Positions 1 through 7,752 of a stretch of 11,976 nucleotides of DNA are shown in pieces. Position 1 is the stretch's first letter, and every line of letters begins with the position of its first letter. The notes below the pieces were generated by a model. It was not told the origin of the DNA and ran no database searches. It saw only the letters and a program-made list of their open reading frames with translations. The DNA lies in assembly GCA_002373535.1 (NCBI GenBank), contig DFKL01000085.1, positions 5,293 through 17,268 on the forward strand, written 5' to 3'. Source of the stretch: Prevotellaceae bacterium UBA3646 (GTDB lineage Bacteria; Bacteroidota; Bacteroidia; Bacteroidales; Bacteroidaceae). The position numbers and the translations under genes are program-made.

Positions 1-181
1 CACGGCATACTGGGACTGGTATCACAAGCGTCGTCTCAACGCGGCCCGTATACTCAAACCAGACACGGTATTTACCGGCGACGACCAGATGATGGAGATG
101 AAACTGCTGAAAGGAATACGCGACCCTAAGACGCTGAAAAAAGCGATGAACAGGAAAAAGGCCAAGAACAAAAAGAAATGA
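1..181 (+). CDS. 3' end of an unidentified gene with a lysine-rich tail
   Basis: An open frame runs from base 2 to a TGA at 179-181, leaving 59 residues of the C-terminus of a protein that begins left of the window. The visible part contains an aromatic patch (YWDWYH) and ends in a very basic tail (KKAMNRKKAKNKKK). The stop overlaps the next gene's start as ATGA (178-181), which indicates translational coupling, so this gene is the upstream member of the envelope operon that follows. Too little is present to assign a family. A lysine-rich tail could bind an acidic partner or a membrane surface, but that is only a guess. Confidence 0.7.
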   Translation, partial: TAYWDWYHKRRLNAARILKPDTVFTGDDQMMEMKLLKGIRDPKTLKKAMNRKKAKNKKK

Positions 182-2724
182 AGCGCATACTAACCATACT
201 CCTGTTGTTTACGACTGTGGCAATACCGGCAATTGCGCAGTATGTGAACATACAGATATACACACAGGAGGAAGGCAAGGCACGTCTGCCAAAAAGCGGT
301 GTGCAGATATGGACCTTCAACGGGCGGGCTGATGCAGAGCGGGCGCTGAAGAAATATCTGGAGGGAGGCAGTATAGGACGCGCCGATGGTGCCATTGACA
401 CAGACAGGACACACGGCCAGACACTACAGTTGCGAGGTTCGTACGGCGGCTACCTGATTATCGACGACGGATTTGAGTTCACAAAGGCAATACCATGCCA
501 GGAACTGCTGCACACAGACGATAACGGACAGCAAGTCCTGACATACACTTTTGTGACAAAGGCACGCAAGAGCAAACTGGACGGTGTGACGAAGATGAAG
601 GACGTGGACATAACCGGCAAGCGTACTGCACGCAAGGCCAAGGCCGGCAGTGCCTATGCATGCGGCCGTAAGCTGGCATACGACAAGATGATACTATTGG
701 ACCGTGACCAGACACGTACCAATGCCAGATGGGTGGTCAGCCCTTACCTTGTACTGCCTGAACAGGGCAACGATACAGTCTGTTTCCTGCCACCGGTAGT
801 ATACGACGGATTCGAATACCACCGCACCATGGAACGCCTTATGGGATTCAGCCGTAACGAGTATGACCACGACAAGAACGACAATCTGGGACGGTATGTC
901 ATTCCTTACCGCTACATGCAGACACGCAAGGATGATCAAGTCCATGTAGTAGGAGTATGGAATGACTACGACGAGAAGAAAAACTATCGCCTGCTCGGAC
1001 ACGTATGGTACGAGGACTACAACACCGTGTACCATGAGGATATAATCACCATCTGGGACGGTAAGCCCAAGCGTCCGCAACGCTATCTGGACTGGGGAGC
1101 AGCAATGGTAGACATTCCTATCGAAGCATCTCGCTATGCAAGGCGCGAGTTGCTGGAAATACAGAATTTCCGTGACCATCTGTCACTGGATTTCGAGAAA
1201 GGCAAGGCATCACTCAACATGCAGGACAGCACCACTGTAGAACAGCTGGAGGCTGTAATCAGGCGACTTCGTGCCATAACAGACAATCCCGAGAGCGACC
1301 TGCAGAGCGTGACCATTCGCGGCTACTCGTCTCCAGAGGGCACCGTGGCAACCAACCGACGACTGAGCCATGAACGTTCGGCATATCTCTCCCACCTGCT
1401 GTCGTCACGCATAGGCAACATGCCGCATCCGCAACTCAGGTTTGACAACAACGACAACATCGTGTCATGGGAAGAAGTGGCTCATGCCCTTGACAGCATA
1501 GGAACAAGCGAGACACGCGAGATAGCGGCATCACTGCGCAAAATTACAGGAAATTCGAAGAACATGGACGCACAATGGTCACAGATACGCAGTCAGAGCT
1601 GGTATCCGTATGTCGAGAAGAACATCCTGCCAGGACTTCGCCAAGTAATAATAGAGTATGCCGCAACGGAGGCACGAATCATTCCTCCCGACGAGACTTA
1701 CCAGCGATATAAGAACGGTGAAAAGGGCTATGTTGACGGTTCGTCACTGATGCCATACCAAACATATCACCTGATGAACCTGCTGCATGACCACGGAGAC
1801 TGGGAAGGACTGGAGAATATCGCATACAATGCGTACCACAGCGGTAACCTGGAAATGAAACAACTGGCATGGAGGCATACACGTGACATGAGCCAACCGG
1901 TCATCAGCGAGAACGGAGACACGACATACGCACTGAAACATAGTGAGGATTTCCTGCGCCCATACGAACTGGCTGCCTACTATCTGAGCAAGTGCCTGTT
2001 GCGCCGAGGCAAGGCAGATACCAAGATGTTGCTTCCTTATCTGGACGATTCGAATAACGGTCTTGAAAACCAGAAGAGAGACAATTCCGGCAATCTGCGC
2101 GAATGGTGGAACGATGTTGCAATTGCCGTAAACCAAACACGAATGTATTGCCTTGACAACGACTTTGAAAAAGCCACATATTGTGCAGCCAACCACCTGC
2201 CGGACGATGAGAGGTTTACGACATTCCGCATGATGCTCAGGGCAATGAACTGCGAATGGCATGACCCTGACGTACGCGATGCCGTCGCATCGACATCGCC
2301 GATGAATGCCGTTGCAATGTACATAGCACAGGACATGCCTGAGTACTACCTGAAGGCAGACTCGATACTGAAGAACGACACGACAATGTCCGAGAAAGAC
2401 GCACGTGTGCAATACCTGCGTGCAATATGCCGATTCCATACAGAGTGTTCCACATGCGATGACGAGGATATCCGTCACTACTCGTCACAAAACGCATACG
2501 ACCCTACTGCCGCATTGTACGGAGAAAAGTCTGCCGACTGGGCAGCACCAATGCTTGAGGCGTTCCGCCTGAATCCGGAAAATGTCGAATTTATCAAGAC
2601 TGACGGATATTTCAACGATGCATACCGGGGGCTGGTCCTGTATTTCTGGAAACGAATACAGGACGGCATCCCAATGGACGATATATGTAAGGAATATGAT
2701 GAGCTGGTTGCAAAATACAATTAA
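178..2724 (+). CDS. Secreted envelope protein with OmpA-like domain, DUF3868-like
   Basis: This 848-residue protein starts with a signal peptide (residues 1-20, hydrophobic core, AIA then Q21) and has no lipobox cysteine, so it should be exported to the periplasm or outer membrane. Residues 22-130 look beta-rich. Residues about 180-330 resemble the N-terminal part of DUF3868 proteins of fimbrial loci (a strand ending in SPYLVLP, then LPPVVYDG); this match is weak. Residues about 336-410 are OmpA-like: SLDFEKGKASL, a helix, then VTIRGYSSPEG and the helix NRRLSHERSAYL. OmpA domains commonly bind peptidoglycan. From about residue 500 to the end the protein appears helical and TPR-like. The ATG overlaps the upstream stop, and its own 3' end overlaps the DUF3575 gene by 26 bases. 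A scaffold or assembly role for a surface fimbria is inferred from neighbours. No enzymatic motif was seen. Confidence 0.85.
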   Translation: MKRILTILLLFTTVAIPAIAQYVNIQIYTQEEGKARLPKSGVQIWTFNGRADAERALKKYLEGGSIGRADGAIDTDRTHGQTLQLRGSYGGYLIIDDGFEFTKAIPCQELLHTDDNGQQVLTYTFVTKARKSKLDGVTKMKDVDITGKRTARKAKAGSAYACGRKLAYDKMILLDRDQTRTNARWVVSPYLVLPEQGNDTVCFLPPVVYDGFEYHRTMERLMGFSRNEYDHDKNDNLGRYVIPYRYMQTRKDDQVHVVGVWNDYDEKKNYRLLGHVWYEDYNTVYHEDIITIWDGKPKRPQRYLDWGAAMVDIPIEASRYARRELLEIQNFRDHLSLDFEKGKASLNMQDSTTVEQLEAVIRRLRAITDNPESDLQSVTIRGYSSPEGTVATNRRLSHERSAYLSHLLSSRIGNMPHPQLRFDNNDNIVSWEEVAHALDSIGTSETREIAASLRKITGNSKNMDAQWSQIRSQSWYPYVEKNILPGLRQVIIEYAATEARIIPPDETYQRYKNGEKGYVDGSSLMPYQTYHLMNLLHDHGDWEGLENIAYNAYHSGNLEMKQLAWRHTRDMSQPVISENGDTTYALKHSEDFLRPYELAAYYLSKCLLRRGKADTKMLLPYLDDSNNGLENQKRDNSGNLREWWNDVAIAVNQTRMYCLDNDFEKATYCAANHLPDDERFTTFRMMLRAMNCEWHDPDVRDAVASTSPMNAVAMYIAQDMPEYYLKADSILKNDTTMSEKDARVQYLRAICRFHTECSTCDDEDIRHYSSQNAYDPTAALYGEKSADWAAPMLEAFRLNPENVEFIKTDGYFNDAYRGLVLYFWKRIQDGIPMDDICKEYDELVAKYN

Positions 2725-3256
2725 GACGACAATCCTGACGTGTGCTATGCTGACGGCATCCACATACGCGGATGCACAGAAACTGGCAATCAGAAACAAT
2801 GCCCTTATGGATCTGGCCTGCATGCCCAACCTGTCGGTCGACATAGCTATTAGCAGGAAGACATCCATATCACTCGAGGGGTTCGGTTCGTGGACGCTGT
2901 ATGGCCGTAAGTTCACCACCTACGGCATTATTCCAGAGTTCCGCTATTGGTTCAGCGGACGTACATTTACCAGATGGTTTATGGGAGTTGACATGATTCT
3001 TGCCGCATACAAGGTACAGTTCAGCGGCAAGGTATATGACGGAGAATGCTATGGCGGTGGCATAACCTTCGGCTATGACCTGAATCTCGGCAGACACTGG
3101 AGTCTGGACTTCCATGCCGGCGTAGCACCTGTATATTACAACCACCGACGCTCATACCAGGGAGACATACTGGACATCCCCACAGAATACAAGGATAACG
3201 GAATTGCCATTCTGCCACTGCAGGTAGGCATCAGTTTTGTATATATAATCAAATGA
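2699..3256 (+). CDS. DUF3575 family outer-membrane-associated protein
   Basis: From the ATG at 2699 the product is 185 residues, the usual size for DUF3575. An equally possible ATG lies one codon upstream at 2696, and the open frame extends back to 2582, but only these late starts give a sensible signal peptide (hydrophobic core to about residue 22, then ADAQ). An AAGGA at 2689-2693 sits just upstream. Family hallmarks are visible: an N-terminal strand with NNALMDLACMPNLSVDIAI, then the SISLEGFGSW strand, EFRYWFSGR, a GVDMILAAY strand, GGGITFGYDLNLGRHWSLDF and a final GISFVYII strand. The alternating pattern fits an 8- to 10-stranded small beta barrel. DUF3575 genes are regular members of Bacteroidales fimbrial loci, though their exact task is unknown. 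It overlaps both neighbours, by 26 bases upstream and 4 bases downstream. Confidence 0.88.
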   Translation: MSWLQNTIKTTILTCAMLTASTYADAQKLAIRNNALMDLACMPNLSVDIAISRKTSISLEGFGSWTLYGRKFTTYGIIPEFRYWFSGRTFTRWFMGVDMILAAYKVQFSGKVYDGECYGGGITFGYDLNLGRHWSLDFHAGVAPVYYNHRRSYQGDILDIPTEYKDNGIAILPLQVGISFVYIIK

Positions 3257-5154
3257 ACGTAGCTCATATCATATCAAGAACCGGGCTTCTCCTGACAACT
3301 GCATTACTGATGCCGTACAACAACTGCGCACTGGCGCAGGTTACAGACAGTGGAACGGAGGATGAGAGGACTGCGTCACAACTATGGGTCGAATCCAGGA
3401 CAGAGAAGGATACCGCCCGTACCGATATCGTTCGTTTCAACCCTGAAGAATTTCAGGTCCAGAAACTGTGGCGCAACCACGACAAGGACAGCCTTTTCCC
3501 ACATAAATTCCGCCATCGCCTGTACTTTGGCGCATCTGCAGGCATCTACGCAATATCTGACCGTGTGTCAAGCAGCAGCCAGGCCGTATTCAACGCATTT
3601 GCCGGGTACAGGTTCAACCCTGTCCATTCACTGCGGCTTAACCTGAGCTACTCCAACCTGAACATACCTGACAACTTCCGTGGCGTGCGCTCTCCTGGAA
3701 TAGGCCTGGACTACGTAGCCTCGCTCTCCAACCTGATTCAGGGCTACAACCCGGAGCGTGTCGCAGATATTGCGGCTGTCGTCGGATTCGGAGCAAGGTT
3801 CAACATATACAATGACGAAACGAGATTCTCCCCATATGCCAAGCTGGGACTGCACCTGGGCATACGTTTCAGCAACCAGTTGCGCCTGTTCATCGAACCA
3901 TATGCTGGACTGACAAACCGTCAGGAAGAACTGTTCAAGCGTGAATGCCCGTCACACTTCAACATATACTACGGCTTCATGGCCGGAATACAGTATGACC
4001 TGGACCCAAGGCGCAACGGGGCGGAAACGGCCAACAAGAACTTCGGCAGCTGGTTCCTGGACTATTCGTACGGATGGCACCTGCCACTGGTCCAGGGAGC
4101 CGACATACACTGGAGCGGTGTGCAAAGCCAGTTGAGCATAGGCTGCTGGCTGACACCCGTCATCGGCCTGCGCCTCGGCGGAGTCGCACAGGAACACTGG
4201 CACAGCGTGACACGCATAGCCTACGCTTACGGCAAGGACCACGCCATATATCGCAGCCAGCACATGGCATCCATACGCGGCGAGCTGATGCTGAACATTC
4301 CTAACATGTTCAGGCAATGGCGCAAACAGGACCACTGGTTTGACTTCAACATCATGGGCGGAGCGTCCTACGGCTGGATAAGGCGTGACCATCTGATAAA
4401 ATCTGAGCGCGTAAGCTGCTCGACATGGGCATATACGGCCGCTGCGCAGACTCTGTTCCGTGTAAGTCCAGATACATGGTTGTACCTTGAGCCTCGATTC
4501 GAGCGCAGCTACTTTGACTTACCCAACGGACATAACACCCCGGAGAACAGCATGACGCTGAGCATCGGCACTCGACTATACCGCTCTGACAAGCCTGCGC
4601 GTCGCATACAGCGCACCAACCTTACGCACCGTGACAGCACGTACCGATTCCGCCGCAATGTCTGGGTGGGAGCAAACGCAGGTATGATACGCGTACTACA
4701 CGGTACAGACAACCGTCCTGCAGAAGGCGGAACGGGCTTCAGTCCATCGTTCGGTGCCGAAGCCGGATATGACCTGCATCCGCTCGCCTCGTTCCGCGGA
4801 ACATTTTCGTACGGGATGACCAGGTTCGACATGGAAAGGTACAATATCCTGGACTTGCGCCTGTCCTATATGCTGAACCTGTCCAACGCATGGCAGGGCC
4901 AGACGCCAAAGAGGCGGTTTGACATATACTGGAACATTGGACCGGCCGTAACCTTTGTCTCGAAAGACAAATGGAACAGCAGCATAGCACTGTGGACAAG
5001 CCTGCAAGGAATACTGCGCGTCACGCCGAAATGGGACTTGTATGCAGAACCTATCCTGCAGTACAACCTGAAGAATGGGACAAATCCCGGCAACGGACAG
5101 GTAATCGACAAGCTGAAGACCGGCGTATTGATAGGTACACGATATCATTTCTGA
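3253..5154 (+). CDS. Outer-membrane beta-barrel-like protein with three tandem repeats
   Basis: This 633-residue protein has a signal peptide (residues 1-29, ending CALAQ) and a polar linker to about residue 85. The rest consists of amphipathic strands typical of outer-membrane proteins and ends in the aromatic residue of RYHF, as barrels often do. Three related units can be aligned by eye: about 89-250, 266-443 and 468-633. Each ends with the same strand pair: IRFSNQLRLFIEPYAGL, LFRVSPDTWLYLEPRF and LRVTPKWDLYAEPIL. Two also share the opening pattern (YFGASAGI and WVGANAGM) and the phrase DYVASLSNL or LSYMLNLSN. I do not recognise a named family. The start overlaps the DUF3575 stop as ATGA (3253-3256), so it is the last gene of the operon. 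It could be the outer-membrane platform or a channel for the neighbouring fimbrial system, by inference from context. Confidence 0.85.
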   Translation: MNVAHIISRTGLLLTTALLMPYNNCALAQVTDSGTEDERTASQLWVESRTEKDTARTDIVRFNPEEFQVQKLWRNHDKDSLFPHKFRHRLYFGASAGIYAISDRVSSSSQAVFNAFAGYRFNPVHSLRLNLSYSNLNIPDNFRGVRSPGIGLDYVASLSNLIQGYNPERVADIAAVVGFGARFNIYNDETRFSPYAKLGLHLGIRFSNQLRLFIEPYAGLTNRQEELFKRECPSHFNIYYGFMAGIQYDLDPRRNGAETANKNFGSWFLDYSYGWHLPLVQGADIHWSGVQSQLSIGCWLTPVIGLRLGGVAQEHWHSVTRIAYAYGKDHAIYRSQHMASIRGELMLNIPNMFRQWRKQDHWFDFNIMGGASYGWIRRDHLIKSERVSCSTWAYTAAAQTLFRVSPDTWLYLEPRFERSYFDLPNGHNTPENSMTLSIGTRLYRSDKPARRIQRTNLTHRDSTYRFRRNVWVGANAGMIRVLHGTDNRPAEGGTGFSPSFGAEAGYDLHPLASFRGTFSYGMTRFDMERYNILDLRLSYMLNLSNAWQGQTPKRRFDIYWNIGPAVTFVSKDKWNSSIALWTSLQGILRVTPKWDLYAEPILQYNLKNGTNPGNGQVIDKLKTGVLIGTRYHF

Positions 5155-5170
5155 CAACGTGTACCATGTA

Positions 5171-5206
5171 TTGATTTTCCTTCCTATAAAAAGGGCCTGA
5201 AATCAA
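5171..5206. terminator. Inverted repeat between convergent operons
   Basis: TTGATTT (5171-5177) is repeated in inverted form as AAATCAA (5200-5206), with a smaller inner pair CCTT (5179-5182) and AAGG (5191-5194). It lies in the 56-base gap between the stops of the two convergent genes. Read on the minus strand a run of T falls inside the structure and not after it, so this is not a textbook intrinsic terminator. Its position still makes a two-way transcription end likely. Confidence 0.45.
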
Positions 5207-5210
5207 ATAC

Positions 5211-6332
5211 CTACAGTCTGATATTCACAGGGAACCTGAGAGACTTGCCTGACTGGTACCTGACGTCCCTGTCGGGACCGCCTATGCGTGTATCCAGTAC
5301 CTGTCCGTCACGATAGAATGTGAACTGAAAGGCAGTGCTGAGATGCAACTGTATAGGCAATACCATGCACGTAGCATAGTAAGTCCCGGCAGACTGTCCA
5401 GGCAACAGCGTAATATTGCGCCATGTTGCCATCTGGATATCGTCGGTATTCAGATATACAGCACTGACATTGTCGGGGAACACGAGTTCCTGCGCATCGG
5501 GACTGATGTACGGACCGTATTTGTAGATGCGCACCGGATCTACCACGCATACGCTGATGCTGTCATACCGCAGTGTGTCGGTCTCGCTGGTATTGTGAAG
5601 TACAGTCTCTACGGTAAGCCTCGTGCCGTAATGCCTGAGACTGAGCGCCACATTGTATCCATGCGTTATTTCGGTTGCTTCGCGCTCCGTCTCCGTACCA
5701 GAGCCGTCGGTATCCGTCACACTGCCACTGACAAGGCGCCATACAGGATTGCCCTCGGCAGGAATGCCATAGATTATATCGCTGTTGAGCTCGTCTGTCT
5801 CCTCGCGCTGATCCTTGAGCGGGTGCAACAAGGTTCCCTCATGACGTCGCAGCAGCCTACGCAAGGTCAGGTCTGCCTTGTACGGGGCATATACGACTAC
5901 CGCCACTCCCAGCCGGTCAAACTGTTCGTCACCTGGCAGACGGAAAGCGGACCCGTCCTCGGGGACAATATTTCCGCGATATGCACGGCAAGGAACGTTC
6001 ATGTACCCGTATCCATCAAGAGGCTTGTCGCAGAAAGCCGCGGCATAGTCGTCCTGAGAAGAGGCACGTACGATCTCGGCCCACACCTCAGGCCGGACGA
6101 CAAACACACCGAGCCTGGTCCGTGAATCCAACGCCGTATTCTGCAAGTCCGGATCAGTGGCACGAGTCACTGTGGCTGAGGGATCCGCAAGCAGAAGTTC
6201 GGGACCTGTACCAGCCGCGACTACGGTGGATGTCACATCGCCGCCGTCACGCGACGACATGTCGATGTCTTCGGCACACGATATCAGGAGGAGCAGCGAA
6301 AGTGCCGGCAATATGATTCGATGAAACCGCAT
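5211..6332 (-). CDS. Fimbrillin-like lipoprotein lacking the C-terminal extension
   Basis: This 373-residue lipoprotein has a short basic start (MRFHR), a hydrophobic stretch and the lipobox LISC with the acylated cysteine at residue 19, followed by AED. Acidic residues there are often seen in surface-exported lipoproteins of Bacteroidota. Residues 54-78 read as a TRA site (R57-A58) and then the strand RLGVFVV, the layout of fimbrillins in which an arginine-specific cut releases the N-terminal strand. The phrase SDIIYGI matches the DLLYG position of Mfa-like proteins, and SLRHYGTRLTVE the conserved strand after it. The protein ends soon after YQSGKSLRFPVNI, without the extra tryptophan-bearing strand found in its two relatives upstream. 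It is the last gene of the minus-strand operon, 33 bases after its neighbour. It may be an end subunit (tip or anchor) of a fimbria; the exact role is inference. Confidence 0.78.
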   Translation of the reverse strand: MRFHRIILPALSLLLLISCAEDIDMSSRDGGDVTSTVVAAGTGPELLLADPSATVTRATDPDLQNTALDSRTRLGVFVVRPEVWAEIVRASSQDDYAAAFCDKPLDGYGYMNVPCRAYRGNIVPEDGSAFRLPGDEQFDRLGVAVVVYAPYKADLTLRRLLRRHEGTLLHPLKDQREETDELNSDIIYGIPAEGNPVWRLVSGSVTDTDGSGTETEREATEITHGYNVALSLRHYGTRLTVETVLHNTSETDTLRYDSISVCVVDPVRIYKYGPYISPDAQELVFPDNVSAVYLNTDDIQMATWRNITLLPGQSAGTYYATCMVLPIQLHLSTAFQFTFYRDGQVLDTRIGGPDRDVRYQSGKSLRFPVNIRL

Positions 6333-6365
6333 CTGTCTGCGTCTTGTCTGCCTAACAGTTCCAAA

Positions 6366-7700
6366 CTACAACTCGAATGTCGGTCCCTGCTCGGTTTCCC
6401 ACTCCCTGAGAGAGGCGCCCAATCCGACTTGCTTCGGGCCGTGAACGGTGATGACAACGTCATAGCTCTTGCCTTGTGCAAACATCTTGCCTCCGTTTGC
6501 CATGACAAGCGGAGTCTCGCTGACGAACAGTTCCTTGTCCCATACGACCTCGTCCTTCATCACCCACTGCTCCAGGTCCTGGTCATAATAGTCCCTGACC
6601 TGTATGGTCTTCTGTACAGGACGACTGAGGATAATCTGGATAAGATACCGGCTTGCGGGCGGAAGCATAATGCCATCACCGACAGACAGCGTATCGTTAA
6701 GCTGCTGCGGACATTTCTGCACGGCAACGGTATCTTTGTCCTCGTCCCATAGCACGAGATCCTTAGGGGTCGAAGGATCGTTAAGCAGCTTGTCTGCCGT
6801 AAGACCGAGGTTATCAAGGTCTGCCACGGTCATCCAAACCCTGCTGTTGACATTGCGCACGACAATCTTCTCGACTGTCATATCCTTGGCCTCACGAATA
6901 TCGGAACCGCCCTCGACAGTAGTACCAGGTGTAACGAGGAAACGCATGCGGGTAAGCACATGCTCCAGTCTGACTACGGGATTGGTCGTGATGCTGATAC
7001 TGTCCTGTTCGCGGAAATACTTGGCGCTGTAGGCATATTTCTTCTCCCACTCTGTCATTTCATCGGTAACAGTTGCACGTCCCCAAAGGACATCGGTGCG
7101 GCCATCTATTTCCACTGCTGCCTCAACCTTGTGGTTCTGTCCGCGTGAGTTCTTCCTGTGCCTGAGGTTTTCGGTATAGGGATAGTATGAGAAGAAGTCG
7201 TAGTTGTAGAACTGGGTAGTCGGATAGTATGCCACTGTATCCTTGTCCCACGTAATCTCGTATGCCTTGCCGCTCTTGGCTGTCACCTCGCGGGTAGTAC
7301 GGGTGCTCTTGAGATTGTGGATAAGACAGAACATGTTGTTGGTTACGGCACTGTTGTCCTTGTCGGCATCAGGGTTTGCAAACGTGTTCTGGAACCAGTC
7401 CTGAATGTCAGCAACCGGGGTTGGGGTTGGATTGGAGCCCTGTACCTCGCGTGCCAGACAGAATACGCCCAGGTTGGGAATTGTCTCGACCACATCGTCG
7501 TTGTCACCGTAGATAGTGGCGCGCTTCATGCCACTCTTGCCCTTGACACTGACACTTGCGTACAACGAGGCCGGTCCGCCTGCCAAAGATATCTCGGTAA
7601 GTCCGGACGCCTCCCTTGCCGGGGCGATGTCACTCTCACTACAGCCTGCGAATGCCAGGGAGGCACATGCAATAGCGGCCATCAATCTGATCTTGTCCAT
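6366..7700 (-). CDS. Fimbrillin family lipoprotein (Mfa-like), candidate shaft subunit
   Basis: This product has 444 residues from the ATG at 7700. The frame is open back to 7910, but only this start places a signal peptide (MDKIRLM, hydrophobic core, lipobox AFAGC) with the lipidated cysteine at residue 20. Mfa_like_1 features are clear: the early strand NLGVFCLA (77-83), TDVLWGRATV (202-211), then NPVVRLEHVLTRMRFLV (240-256), and at the end GKSYDVVITVHGPKQVGL followed by SLREWE. A KRA site (R60-A61) precedes the first strand and could be the processing cut known for type V pilins such as P. gingivalis FimA and Mfa1. The 52-base gap upstream gives a very A-rich, weakly structured leader, typical of well-translated genes in this phylum, which fits an abundant subunit. 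The last residues would supply the strand that joins subunits; this is inferred from the family. Confidence 0.85.
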   Translation of the reverse strand: MDKIRLMAAIACASLAFAGCSESDIAPAREASGLTEISLAGGPASLYASVSVKGKSGMKRATIYGDNDDVVETIPNLGVFCLAREVQGSNPTPTPVADIQDWFQNTFANPDADKDNSAVTNNMFCLIHNLKSTRTTREVTAKSGKAYEITWDKDTVAYYPTTQFYNYDFFSYYPYTENLRHRKNSRGQNHKVEAAVEIDGRTDVLWGRATVTDEMTEWEKKYAYSAKYFREQDSISITTNPVVRLEHVLTRMRFLVTPGTTVEGGSDIREAKDMTVEKIVVRNVNSRVWMTVADLDNLGLTADKLLNDPSTPKDLVLWDEDKDTVAVQKCPQQLNDTLSVGDGIMLPPASRYLIQIILSRPVQKTIQVRDYYDQDLEQWVMKDEVVWDKELFVSETPLVMANGGKMFAQGKSYDVVITVHGPKQVGLGASLREWETEQGPTFEL

Positions 7701-7752
7701 AATATTCTGCTTGTTTGGTTTATTTTCGTATTTTCTTTGGTTAATATCCGGT

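Noticed and set aside
694..1179. 161-codon open frame on the minus strand
   Set aside because: It is a shadow of the 848-residue gene with no start context or domain.
1744..2478. 244-codon open frame on the minus strand
   Set aside because: It is antisense within the 848-residue gene. The composition (many Cys and Val) is that of a shadow frame.
2582..2698. Longer N-terminus for the DUF3575 gene
   Set aside because: It would put 39 residues before the signal peptide and overlap the upstream gene by 143 bases; the ATG at 2696 or 2699 explains the signal peptide.
5343..6125. 260-codon open frame on the plus strand
   Set aside because: It lies entirely inside the 373-residue lipoprotein gene on the other strand, and its translation is rich in Tyr, His and Ile with no family pattern.
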